This document shows positions 1 to 6,668 of a DNA stretch of 7,815 nt, piece after piece. The notes beneath the pieces were generated by a model. That model searched no databases, was not told where the DNA came from, and saw only the letters and a list, made by a program, of their open reading frames with translations. Both the position numbers and the translations under genes were made by a program. Position 1 is the first letter of the stretch; every line of letters starts with the position of its first letter. Origin of the DNA: an uncultured Eubacteriales bacterium (GTDB lineage Bacteria; Bacillota; Clostridia; Oscillospirales; Acutalibacteraceae); assembly GCA_910580045.1 (NCBI GenBank), contig CAJTXF010000093.1, positions 1-7,815 of the forward strand, given 5' to 3'.

Positions 1-2908
1 CAATCACAGCGGTGTAAGCGGCCTCCTCGGCTGTGGCCTCGGTCTCGCCCACCTTGATGCTGGCGATGGTGGCGTCGGTGCTGACCTCGTCAACCACAAC
101 AGCAAAGTCATAGGTGGCCACATCGCCGCTCTCCGCCGTCACATAAATCTTGGAGCCGTTAATCTTGTTGCCACCGTACTTCAGGTTCTTGGCAACAACC
201 TTGAAATCAGCAGGAGTCTCGCCGTACGCGATTCCGTTCTCACCGGCAGTGCCCAGGTTGATGGCGGCACCCTCGCTGACCTCAAAAGCCAAATCGAAAG
301 CCTTGGAGGTGCTGTCGGAAATGCCATTGTAGCTGGTGGGCACATGGATGGTGAACTTCTTGCCGGTCTGCTCCACGGTAATGGCCCTGTCAGTGCTGGT
401 GATAGCGGTCAGCTCATTGCCGGTCTTGGCCTGGGCCTTGATGGCATAAACCTTATAAGTGCTGGATTTTGTGGTGTCCTGAGCTTTCACCGCGACATTA
501 ACACCTTTGCACTTTGCGGTGGCAACATCGAAGTCGTCTGCCTGAGACTCCTCATAGGTATTTACAAAATTGGAAGACGCAACAACCAAAGGCTGGATGG
601 AGGACTGGACACCCAAAGTCTTGGGGTCCAGAGCCTTAGCCTGTGCAGCAGAAGATTGAGCGTTGTTAAAAAGAGTGGCCCCTTCGCTGGTTTTGGCCTC
701 AAGGATGTACAAAGGCTTGCTGTTACTGAAGGTAAAGGGCACATCCAGACGGATATAATTTGCGGAGCCATCAGCAGAAGAGCTGATAGTGCCGGTGTAG
801 GTGTTCTCGGGCTTCACTTTGGACAAATCGTTCTCAGTGGTCAGCTTAATGCTCTCCAGACGGCTCTCCGTCTCGGGGGCTTCGCGCTTGATGATAACAG
901 GCTTACGGGTGACATTCTGGGTTTCACCAGAAGCCACACGGTCATCCTCAGGAGCCGTCCAGTAAGCATCCAGGACGAAAGCACCATAGACGTTTCCTTC
1001 ATCAAGGAAGGGGCGGGAAAGATTCTCATCTGTAGCCGTCCAAACCGCATCCGGATTGGTAGTATTGTCATACTGATACCAGGTGTCAAAAATCAGAGCG
1101 TTGGCCTTAGTATCACCGCCAATGCCATTTTCAGGGGCAGTTTTGGCGTCCGGGTCAGGCGTGACCTCGGTACTCGGGGAATCAGCCAAGGCACGGGTAG
1201 AAGGAGTTGTCGGAGCAGACGACACATACTTTGCAGGAATAGAACGAGCAAAGGTATCCACAGTGGCACCATTGCTCACATCAACAGAAACAGTGAACTC
1301 GCCCATATCCAGGCCAGCGAGAGACAAATCCTCGTCTACTGCGGGGGCCGCAGTAGGAGCCTCGGGGTCGGGTGTGCCATAAGGCAGAGTAATAGTCCAG
1401 TTGTTGCCCTCGTTGGCAGTATAGGTCTTGCCGTCCTCGTCGGTCAGGGTGAAGCTGTTGATGCTGGGCACGCCAGTGTCGGTCATTTTGGCAAAGTTAA
1501 GGGTATAGCTTTTGCCAGCGCCGCCATCCTGAGGCTCAACAAAGAGCTTCATGGAGCTGACCTTGCCGGTGGCGGTGCCGAAATTCACACCAGTGAATGT
1601 CACTTTGCCATCGGGAGTGCCGCTGGAATCATCGTCGTCATCATCATCATCAAGATCGGTTTTAATATTGGCACCCTCAACAACAGTGGAAGGAGGATTC
1701 TGCCAGGTCACCTTGGAACCCTCGGAAACAAACAGACTAACACTCTGTCTATCGGCAGTATTGTAGAGCACAGAAGTGGTGCTGCCCTTCACAGGCACAA
1801 CCGCCTGGTTGCCAATGGCAACGCCGGTCAGCTCGCCAGCGGTGTTTTTTTCCTCGGTCTTGAGGACGATTTCAACGTTCTCGCTAACAGTTGCCCCAGA
1901 CACGTCCTTATTGTTGGCCGTAGTTACATTAAACTTGACGTTTCCGTTGCTGGCGTCAGTTGTAAACTCCGCAACCCCACTGCTGGCAAAACCAGATTTC
2001 TGGTCGTACACAGTAACAGCATTCGGGTCAGTACCCTTGGTCACAGATTTGACGGTATCAGCCAATGTATAAGTAGGCACAATCTTGGTACTGTTAACTG
2101 TCGTGCCAAAGGGCATGGTGACGGTAACTTTCAGTTTGTTGCTATCTTCCTCAAACTCCGGCTCGCCAACCATGTTGGGAATGCTAAAGCTCTCAAAGAC
2201 CTTCTCCAACTCATACTTAACCGTATAGTTGGTGGAGGAGCCATCCTCAGCAGTGACCTTAAAAGTGGTCACATTGCTGGCTATGGTGATGGCGCTAACC
2301 TCAGCACCCTTAGAAACAGAGATTTCAGAGGCATTGGTCAGTGCGGCAGTCACGCCAAGAGCCTTCACGACAGTGATGTTCTTACCCTCAACGCTCCAAG
2401 AGACAATGCCGTCCTTTTTGATGTCCAGCACAGCCTTCTCGCTGCTCTCGTCCCGGGCCTCCACGGTGACGGTCAGGGGATAGGCAGTGGAGACATTGTC
2501 CTTGCCAATCACCCGGGCCTCCAGCTTATACTCGCCAAAGGGAGTCTCGGGCTTGTCGGCCACTTTGGTCAGGTTCATGTTCGCCTTAGAGCCAGCTGTG
2601 CCGGTGATGCCGGACACAATCGCCAGCTGGGCCGTGCCTGCCCAAACCTGCACGGTGGTTCCCTGCTGGTTGATGGACACAGGCACTTTCTTAATGCTCT
2701 CGGGCGCGCTCTTCTCTGTGTATTTCAGAGTAACGCTGTAGCCAGTGCCGTCAAACACTGCCTCTTCGCCGCCAATTGTAATGGCGACGGGCGCTTCGGC
2801 TGGTGCCGGAGCATCCTCAGCAAACGCGCTCATGGGAATCATCGCGGCGACCATGAGAATGGCCAGAAGCGCCGCAAGTGATTTCTTGAGTAACTTGCTT
2901 TGTTTCAT
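1..2908 (-). CDS. Large secreted cell-surface protein with Ig/cadherin-like beta-sandwich repeats (C terminus beyond window)
   Basis: Translating the minus strand from ATG 2908-2906 gives 969 codons with no stop before the window edge, so the gene is partial at its 3' end. Residues 1-30 form a signal peptide: basic MKQSKLLKK, a hydrophobic core, then AFA|ED, so the product is exported. A ribosome site AAGAGGG (2923-2917) lies 8 bases upstream. The mature part is rich in Thr, Ser, Val and acidic residues, with only one visible Cys (C800). It resembles tandem DUF5018/cadherin-like beta sandwiches: domain ends such as VTAEDGSSTNYTV (218-230) and VTAESGDVATYDF (923-935), and strands MPFGT (265-269) and LPYGT (508-512). 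Repeat starts fall near residues 152, 244, 359, 484, 681, 830 and 945. Residues 420-427 are eight Asp in a linker. No catalytic motif is visible. A wall anchor (SLH or LPXTG) would lie in the unseen C terminus. Adhesion or a structural envelope role is inference. Confidence 0.9.
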   Translation of the reverse strand, partial: MKQSKLLKKSLAALLAILMVAAMIPMSAFAEDAPAPAEAPVAITIGGEEAVFDGTGYSVTLKYTEKSAPESIKKVPVSINQQGTTVQVWAGTAQLAIVSGITGTAGSKANMNLTKVADKPETPFGEYKLEARVIGKDNVSTAYPLTVTVEARDESSEKAVLDIKKDGIVSWSVEGKNITVVKALGVTAALTNASEISVSKGAEVSAITIASNVTTFKVTAEDGSSTNYTVKYELEKVFESFSIPNMVGEPEFEEDSNKLKVTVTMPFGTTVNSTKIVPTYTLADTVKSVTKGTDPNAVTVYDQKSGFASSGVAEFTTDASNGNVKFNVTTANNKDVSGATVSENVEIVLKTEEKNTAGELTGVAIGNQAVVPVKGSTTSVLYNTADRQSVSLFVSEGSKVTWQNPPSTVVEGANIKTDLDDDDDDDDSSGTPDGKVTFTGVNFGTATGKVSSMKLFVEPQDGGAGKSYTLNFAKMTDTGVPSINSFTLTDEDGKTYTANEGNNWTITLPYGTPDPEAPTAAPAVDEDLSLAGLDMGEFTVSVDVSNGATVDTFARSIPAKYVSSAPTTPSTRALADSPSTEVTPDPDAKTAPENGIGGDTKANALIFDTWYQYDNTTNPDAVWTATDENLSRPFLDEGNVYGAFVLDAYWTAPEDDRVASGETQNVTRKPVIIKREAPETESRLESIKLTTENDLSKVKPENTYTGTISSSADGSANYIRLDVPFTFSNSKPLYILEAKTSEGATLFNNAQSSAAQAKALDPKTLGVQSSIQPLVVASSNFVNTYEESQADDFDVATAKCKGVNVAVKAQDTTKSSTYKVYAIKAQAKTGNELTAITSTDRAITVEQTGKKFTIHVPTSYNGISDSTSKAFDLAFEVSEGAAINLGTAGENGIAYGETPADFKVVAKNLKYGGNKINGSKIYVTAESGDVATYDFAVVVDEVSTDATIASIKVGETEATAEEAAYTAVI

Positions 2909-2937
2909 GTTTTCAACCCTCTTAAAAATTTTAGATT

Positions 2938-2960
2938 CTCCCCGGCCCTGGGCCGGAGAG
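2938..2960 (-). repeat. GC-rich palindrome in the surface-gene leader
   Basis: Arms CCGGCCC (2942-2948) and GGGCCGG (2950-2956) are perfectly complementary around one central base. After one mismatch the pairing resumes for three more bases (CTC 2938-2940 with GAG 2958-2960). It sits 29 bases upstream of the surface-gene ATG, between the candidate promoter and the ribosome site, so it would lie in the 5' leader of that mRNA. In the transcript it could fold as a hairpin with a loop of about five bases. Roles such as mRNA stabilisation, a weak attenuator or a protein site are all possible. The A/T stretch after it is not a clean U-tract, so I do not call a terminator. Confidence 0.5.
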
Positions 2961-2969
2961 TGGAAGTTA

Positions 2970-3029
2970 ACTATATACTGTCATTTGGCAGAAGGCAGCG
3001 CCTGTTTGGCAGAGAAGCTGGCTGCCAAA
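2970..3029 (-). promoter_or_regulatory. Candidate promoter with repeated CTGCCAAA boxes for the surface gene
   Basis: Reading the minus strand, a -10-like TATAGT lies at 2975-2970, but there is no good -35 at 16-18 bases. The -35 area is instead occupied by TCTGCCAAA (2992-2984). The same nine bases recur at 3013-3005, exactly 21 bases (two helical turns) upstream. An inverted copy TTTGGCAG at 3029-3022 forms a perfect 8-base inverted repeat with the upstream box, around nine bases. Direct repeats replacing a -35 are typical of activator-dependent promoters, for example those of response regulators. The boxes are directly visible; the promoter assignment is inference. Confidence 0.4.
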
Positions 3030-3087
3030 AGTCCCAGCAGAACGCGCGGGAACAGCTCTCTCCAGTTTGTCCGGCAAAAAAGGCCAG

Positions 3088-3129
3088 AAAAAAGGCCGGG
3101 CAGAAGGGTGCTCCCTCTGTCCGGCCTTT
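3088..3129 (-). terminator. Strong Rho-independent terminator of the three-gene operon
   Basis: On the minus strand, 18 bases after the oxidoreductase stop, AAAGGCCGG (3129-3121) pairs with CCGGCCTTT (3099-3091). The stem continues inward as CAGAGGG/CCCTTCTG with one bulged base and an AGCA loop. A run of six T on the minus strand (3093-3088) follows. A second GGCC followed by six T lies immediately downstream (3085-3076) and may act as a weak backup. It separates the sugar operon from the surface-protein unit. Confidence 0.88.
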
Positions 3130-3147
3130 CTATTCGCAATCTATCTT

Positions 3148-4257
3148 TTAGTCAAACACAACCTGCCGCCCAGTTTTGGCAGACTGGTACACAGCGTCCA
3201 GAATCTTCGTCACAATAAAGGCCTGCTCAGGCTTGACAATCAGCTCTCTCTTGCCCTCTACCGCGTCCAGCCAGACCTGGCACTCCACCTCGCCTGGGGC
3301 GGCTTTTTTGTCTGGGGACAGCTCCACCCCGCCCAATGCGGTGTTAACGTCAATTTCCACCTGCCTGCCGCCCATAATTTTGTTGAGATACAGCTTGCGG
3401 TCATTCTTTCCGCCCACGCCGGTAAGCTCCGCGCCTGCCACAGTGCCGCACAAGGTGGAGGCGGCGCAGCGGATATCCGCGAAGTTCAGTACCCAGCTGG
3501 AGTCAATGGTAATAAGGGCGCCGTTCTTCATGGTGACAAAGGCAAAGGCCGCGTCCTCTACCTCATAGGTACTCGGGTCCCAGGGGCCCATACCGTTGCC
3601 CTGCTTTTGAGGGGGCAGAGTCCTGCCCAGTTTCTCAAAGGTCACGCCTGTGACAGCGGCTGGCTCATAGTTGTCCATGAACCACAGGGTCAAATCCAGA
3701 GAATGGGTACCGATGTCAATCAGCGGCCCGCCGCCCTGCTTGGACTTGTCCGTGAACACGCCCCAGGTGGGCACGCCCCGGCGGCGCAGAGCATGAGCCT
3801 GGGCATAGTAGATGTCCCCCAGCTCCCCCTCCTCACACAGGCGTTTGAGGGTCAGGCTGTCCGGCCGGAACCGGTTCTGATAGCCAATGGTAAACAGCTT
3901 ACCGCTGCGCTGGCAGGCTTCCATCATGCGCTGGGCATCCTCCACAGTGGCGGCCATGGGCTTTTCGCACATAACATGCTTGCCGGCCTCCAGAGCGGCC
4001 ACGCTAATCTCACAGTGAGAGACATTGGGGGTCAGCACATGGACCACCTGAATTTCCTTATCCGCCAGCAAATCGTGGTAATCCGTATAAATTTTCGCGC
4101 CGGGTATGCCGTACTCCTCCGCGGCTTTTTCCCCGCGTTCTGGAATCAAATCACAGAAAGCCGTCAGCTCAGCCCGATGGGCCTGCTTTTTTAGGGCAGG
4201 CAGGTGCTTTTTATTGGCAATGCCTCCGCAGCCAATGATGCCGATTTTGATTTTCAT
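3148..4257 (-). CDS. Gfo/Idh/MocA family NAD(P)-dependent oxidoreductase
   Basis: The 369-residue protein is full length for the family. The N-terminal Rossmann fold carries the dinucleotide motif GIIGCGGIA (6-14). The EKP motif follows at 98-100, with K99 the expected catalytic lysine. The C-terminal substrate domain has DIGTHSLD (181-188); D181 and H185 match in spacing the Asp/His pair of inositol dehydrogenases. RRRGVPTWG (158-166) and GGGPLIDIG resemble a Firmicutes subgroup acting on sugars, cyclitols or glycosides. The expected reaction is reversible oxidation of a secondary hydroxyl to a ketone, in the cytoplasm. There is no signal peptide. The ribosome site AGAAGGG (4274-4268) is 10 bases from the ATG. 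The gene starts 21 bases after the TIM-barrel gene's stop, so they are probably co-transcribed and work on one substrate. The substrate is unknown; myo-inositol, a keto-inositol or a glycoside are all open. Confidence 0.93.
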   Translation of the reverse strand: MKIKIGIIGCGGIANKKHLPALKKQAHRAELTAFCDLIPERGEKAAEEYGIPGAKIYTDYHDLLADKEIQVVHVLTPNVSHCEISVAALEAGKHVMCEKPMAATVEDAQRMMEACQRSGKLFTIGYQNRFRPDSLTLKRLCEEGELGDIYYAQAHALRRRGVPTWGVFTDKSKQGGGPLIDIGTHSLDLTLWFMDNYEPAAVTGVTFEKLGRTLPPQKQGNGMGPWDPSTYEVEDAAFAFVTMKNGALITIDSSWVLNFADIRCAASTLCGTVAGAELTGVGGKNDRKLYLNKIMGGRQVEIDVNTALGGVELSPDKKAAPGEVECQVWLDAVEGKRELIVKPEQAFIVTKILDAVYQSAKTGRQVVFD

Positions 4258-4278
4258 AAGACTCAGGCCCTTCTTTGT

Positions 4279-5220
4279 TTATTGTGATTCCCACATCAAG
4301 CCGCCGAACCGGCGGAATGCAGTCATACTTTTTTCTATACTGGCAAACTGGCTCTCCATTCGGGTATAGTCCTGCTCTAAAATAATATAGTTTGCGCTGG
4401 TGTACTGATTGGCCGCGTCAATGATGGCCTGAACAGGCATAATCCCTGTCCCGATTTCCGTAAAGGCTGAATTGCGAATCCGGCGTTCCCTTTCCTTCTC
4501 CGCTCCAGAGAAGAGATGCCTGCCGCCATTTAGGGCATATTCGCTGTCCCCGTCAATCCCAGCCGACTCACCGGGTTTCATCTCGTACTCCTCCGCTGTC
4601 AGGCCAATGGTGTTGATGGGAGCCAGGCTGTCCCAGGCAAAGTCCTTTTGGTGGACCAGCTTCACTCTCTTGCCAAACTGCTTGAGTACCTCCACCGGAT
4701 TTTTCCCAGCCCGCATGGTCCAGAAAGTATCCAGCTCCAGGGACAGGAAGTCCGGCTCCGTGTTCTCCACAATATGCTCCAAGATGCTCTTGCCCTGGAA
4801 CGTGCGGAACTCATGGTCATGGTTGTGATAGAGATATGTAAAACCCTCCTGCCTGCAGGCCTTGCCCACCTTATTGAAAAACTCACACTGACGCATCAAA
4901 TCATCATAGGTGGTAAACCGGCCCATGGGATTTACAATGGTCTGGTTGCCCAGGGTCTGGTTATAGGCGAGCACCGCAGATAAATCCGCCTTTTCCAGGG
5001 GGAATACATGGGCACTGATAACCCGGGCGCCAGATTTCTCAAAAGCGCTTTTCAGTGTGGAGGCGTCCACGCCAAACCCGCAGCCCGAATCCTGGCTGGC
5101 GTTGTGGTTGCACAGCTCAATATTTTTATATCCCAGCCCTGCCGCCCGCTCTATTGTGGCCAGAGGGGCTTTGGCCATTTCATCCCGAACGGAATACAAA
5201 ATCAATCCGACTTTCAGCAT
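4279..5220 (-). CDS. Sugar phosphate isomerase/epimerase-like TIM-barrel protein (AP_endonuc_2 / xylose isomerase-like)
   Basis: The 313-residue cytoplasmic protein has the motifs of this TIM-barrel superfamily in order: YSVRDEM near the N terminus (9-15), IELCN (34-38), SAH (69-71), YHNHDHEF (131-138), LELDTFW (161-167), HQKDF (190-194), EIGTG (255-259) and LEQD (281-284). The Glu, Asp and His residues in these strands are the usual divalent-metal and base positions; likely ligands include E162, H190 and E282 (my assignment). Family members isomerise, epimerise or dehydrate keto-sugars and inosose. About 60 residues (194-254) separate HQKD from EIGTG, longer than in compact members and rich in charged residues (EKERERRIR), possibly a lid or partner surface. 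A clear AAGGAG (5235-5230) lies 9 bases before the ATG. The pairing with a Gfo/Idh/MocA enzyme recalls IolE/IolG, YcjR/YcjS and DgpC/DgpA. The exact reaction is unknown. Confidence 0.9.
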   Translation of the reverse strand: MLKVGLILYSVRDEMAKAPLATIERAAGLGYKNIELCNHNASQDSGCGFGVDASTLKSAFEKSGARVISAHVFPLEKADLSAVLAYNQTLGNQTIVNPMGRFTTYDDLMRQCEFFNKVGKACRQEGFTYLYHNHDHEFRTFQGKSILEHIVENTEPDFLSLELDTFWTMRAGKNPVEVLKQFGKRVKLVHQKDFAWDSLAPINTIGLTAEEYEMKPGESAGIDGDSEYALNGGRHLFSGAEKERERRIRNSAFTEIGTGIMPVQAIIDAANQYTSANYIILEQDYTRMESQFASIEKSMTAFRRFGGLMWESQ

Positions 5221-5265
5221 CGGGGTTCACTCCTTATAGGAAAAGTTTTGTAGGTAAATACAGCC

Positions 5266-6498
5266 TTATAGAAAAACAGAAGAAATTTCTCTCAGGGCGT
5301 CTGCTTCCAGCTCCTTGCTTCTTTGCAGCACGGCAATCAGCATTTTTCGCTTTTCATTGGCCTCCCTAACACTTTCGGGCGCCTTTTCACATACATCCCG
5401 CATACATGCTTCACACATGCCGATAAGCTCGTCATACTTGGAAATCGCCGTCAGGAGGGGCCTGCGCTCCAAATCAGCTGTCAGGAGCATACAGAGCTCT
5501 AAGAACTGCTTGATGCAGAGCTTCCCCTCATAATGGATGAAAATGTGAGGGGACAGGCATTCTATGGCCAGCATATCCTGACTGCTCTCTTTTTGCAGCT
5601 CCCGGCACCAGTTATCATAAATGAGCATTCCATAGCCGACCAGAGGCTCATCGAACACCTGGCGCTCATTTTGCAAAAGGGTAAGCCCATGCCGCAGGGC
5701 CTCTCTGCACTTTACCGGGACAGAGTCCGCTTTTGAGCCTGGCCGAATCAGCAGCATGTCTGGCTTCTTTTCATACCACTCTGAGAAATTTTTCAGCGCT
5801 TGGAAAGACATAACAGAGTTCTTGTCGTCATCTCCGTCCAAAAACGGAAGACCTTTCAGCACCTTCCCCTGACGGGAAAAACCAGTTGCCAGAATGATAT
5901 CAGAATATTCCTGGGGGAGGAGGATAACCGGATACCCGCTCAAAATATTTTTCACCGCCAGGCGGATGAAATCCCCCTCCGTGCAGTCCCTCCCGCGATG
6001 GAGCTCCCCGGACAGGCCGTATACCGACAGGCCGGTCTCCAGCGCATCCTCCGCCCCCCAGGAATACCCGAAGCAAATGGAGGTAAACGCGGACTGAAGG
6101 ATATATTCTGTGCCGTCGTTCAGCTGCCGCCCTATAGAATCTCTGTGTTTCTCAAGGCCCATCAGCAGCTTCACTGCTGAGAGCAGGGCTGGATACGCCA
6201 TGCTCCGGGGCCAGGTCCTGCCTGAAAAATCCGCGATGGGGGCATAGGGCAGCAAAACATGCTCTATATTGGCATTGGCCCCGGGCCGGGACGCTGGGAA
6301 AAGAATCGAATCCACTGTACTGCCAAGGATTCCCGCTAACTCCACCAGCAGGGACAGCTCCGGCATGGCATGGCCGTTCTCCCACTTGCTTACTGCCTGA
6401 GGGCTGATATTCAGCCGGCCTGCCAGCTCCTCCTGGGTCAGCCCCATGCTTTTCCTCAAAACCGCAATTTCCTTCCCTGCCTTTGCACTGTCAAACAT
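5266..6498 (-). CDS. XRE-family HTH transcriptional regulator with C-terminal C39/BtrH-like region
   Basis: The 410-residue protein begins with a Cro/C1-type helix-turn-helix (about 7-66); GLTQEELAGRLNISPQAVSKWENG (19-42) contains the classic recognition helix. This is a DNA-binding regulator. The remaining 340 residues are not a standard phage-repressor tail. ICFGYSW (141-147), the segment GYPVILLP...IILATGFSRQGKVLKGLPFLDGD (188-223) and EALRHGLTLLQ...GYGMLIYDNWCREL (266-301) resemble, from memory, the papain-fold-like C39/BtrH-type domain attached to some Firmicutes regulators, probably a sensing domain; C142 is the only obvious nucleophile candidate. A helical, charged C terminus follows (355-406). 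The ribosome site AAGGAG (6512-6507) is 8 bases from the ATG. The gene ends 45 bases before the TIM-barrel gene on the same strand, so it probably controls and is co-transcribed with the sugar pair. The effector is unknown. Confidence 0.82.
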   Translation of the reverse strand: MFDSAKAGKEIAVLRKSMGLTQEELAGRLNISPQAVSKWENGHAMPELSLLVELAGILGSTVDSILFPASRPGANANIEHVLLPYAPIADFSGRTWPRSMAYPALLSAVKLLMGLEKHRDSIGRQLNDGTEYILQSAFTSICFGYSWGAEDALETGLSVYGLSGELHRGRDCTEGDFIRLAVKNILSGYPVILLPQEYSDIILATGFSRQGKVLKGLPFLDGDDDKNSVMSFQALKNFSEWYEKKPDMLLIRPGSKADSVPVKCREALRHGLTLLQNERQVFDEPLVGYGMLIYDNWCRELQKESSQDMLAIECLSPHIFIHYEGKLCIKQFLELCMLLTADLERRPLLTAISKYDELIGMCEACMRDVCEKAPESVREANEKRKMLIAVLQRSKELEADALREISSVFL

Positions 6499-6551
6499 CT
6501 CTTATTCTCCTTATCGAATTTGGGATAGGATAGATTCATCCTTCAAGAAAC

Positions 6552-6586
6552 AGTATAAGGGAACCAGACCTGCCGCACAATGCAGG
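6552..6586 (-). promoter_or_regulatory. Candidate promoter and overlapping inverted repeat upstream of the XRE regulator
   Basis: On the minus strand TATACT (6557-6552) is a good -10, with TTGTGC (6580-6575) as a weak -35 at 17 bases. An inverted repeat CCTGC/GCAGG (6569-6573 and 6582-6586, eight-base spacer) straddles the -35 element. This is a plausible operator position for autorepression by the regulator encoded just downstream. The hexamers are short matches, so the call is tentative. Apart from this the 170-base gap (6499-6668) shows only the regulator's ribosome site and a weak hairpin. Confidence 0.38.
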
Positions 6587-6668
6587 AAAGGTTGCACAGA
6601 AAGGGAAAAACTCAACCTGTGGTTTACTTTGAACCTGTATTCACAGCGGAATGACTTGGCAGCACGTA

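Noticed and set aside
1628..1651. Tandem GAT/GAC triplets suggestive of a microsatellite or repeat array
   Set aside because: It is in frame and encodes the polyaspartate linker of the surface protein. There is no spacer structure, so it is not CRISPR or another array.
344..2881. An 845-codon open frame on the plus strand
   Set aside because: It is the exact in-register antisense of the surface-protein gene. It stays open because that gene almost never uses TTA, CTA or TCA codons. Its translation shows no domain, and it lacks a convincing ribosome site, whereas the minus strand has a signal peptide and repeats.
3176..3183. A further TTTGGCAG copy
   Set aside because: It lies in the 3' coding end of the oxidoreductase and beyond the terminator, so it is probably chance and was not counted in the upstream box array.
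3067..4194. A 375-codon open frame on the plus strand
   Set aside because: It lies antisense to the clearly recognisable Gfo/Idh/MocA gene, begins inside the terminator region and has no family resemblance.
6600..6660. Weak hairpin (CTGTG/CACAG) followed by a short T run downstream of the NTase-GNAT gene
   Set aside because: The stem is only five base pairs around a long loop, and the T run is broken from it by several bases. It is not strong enough to call a terminator.
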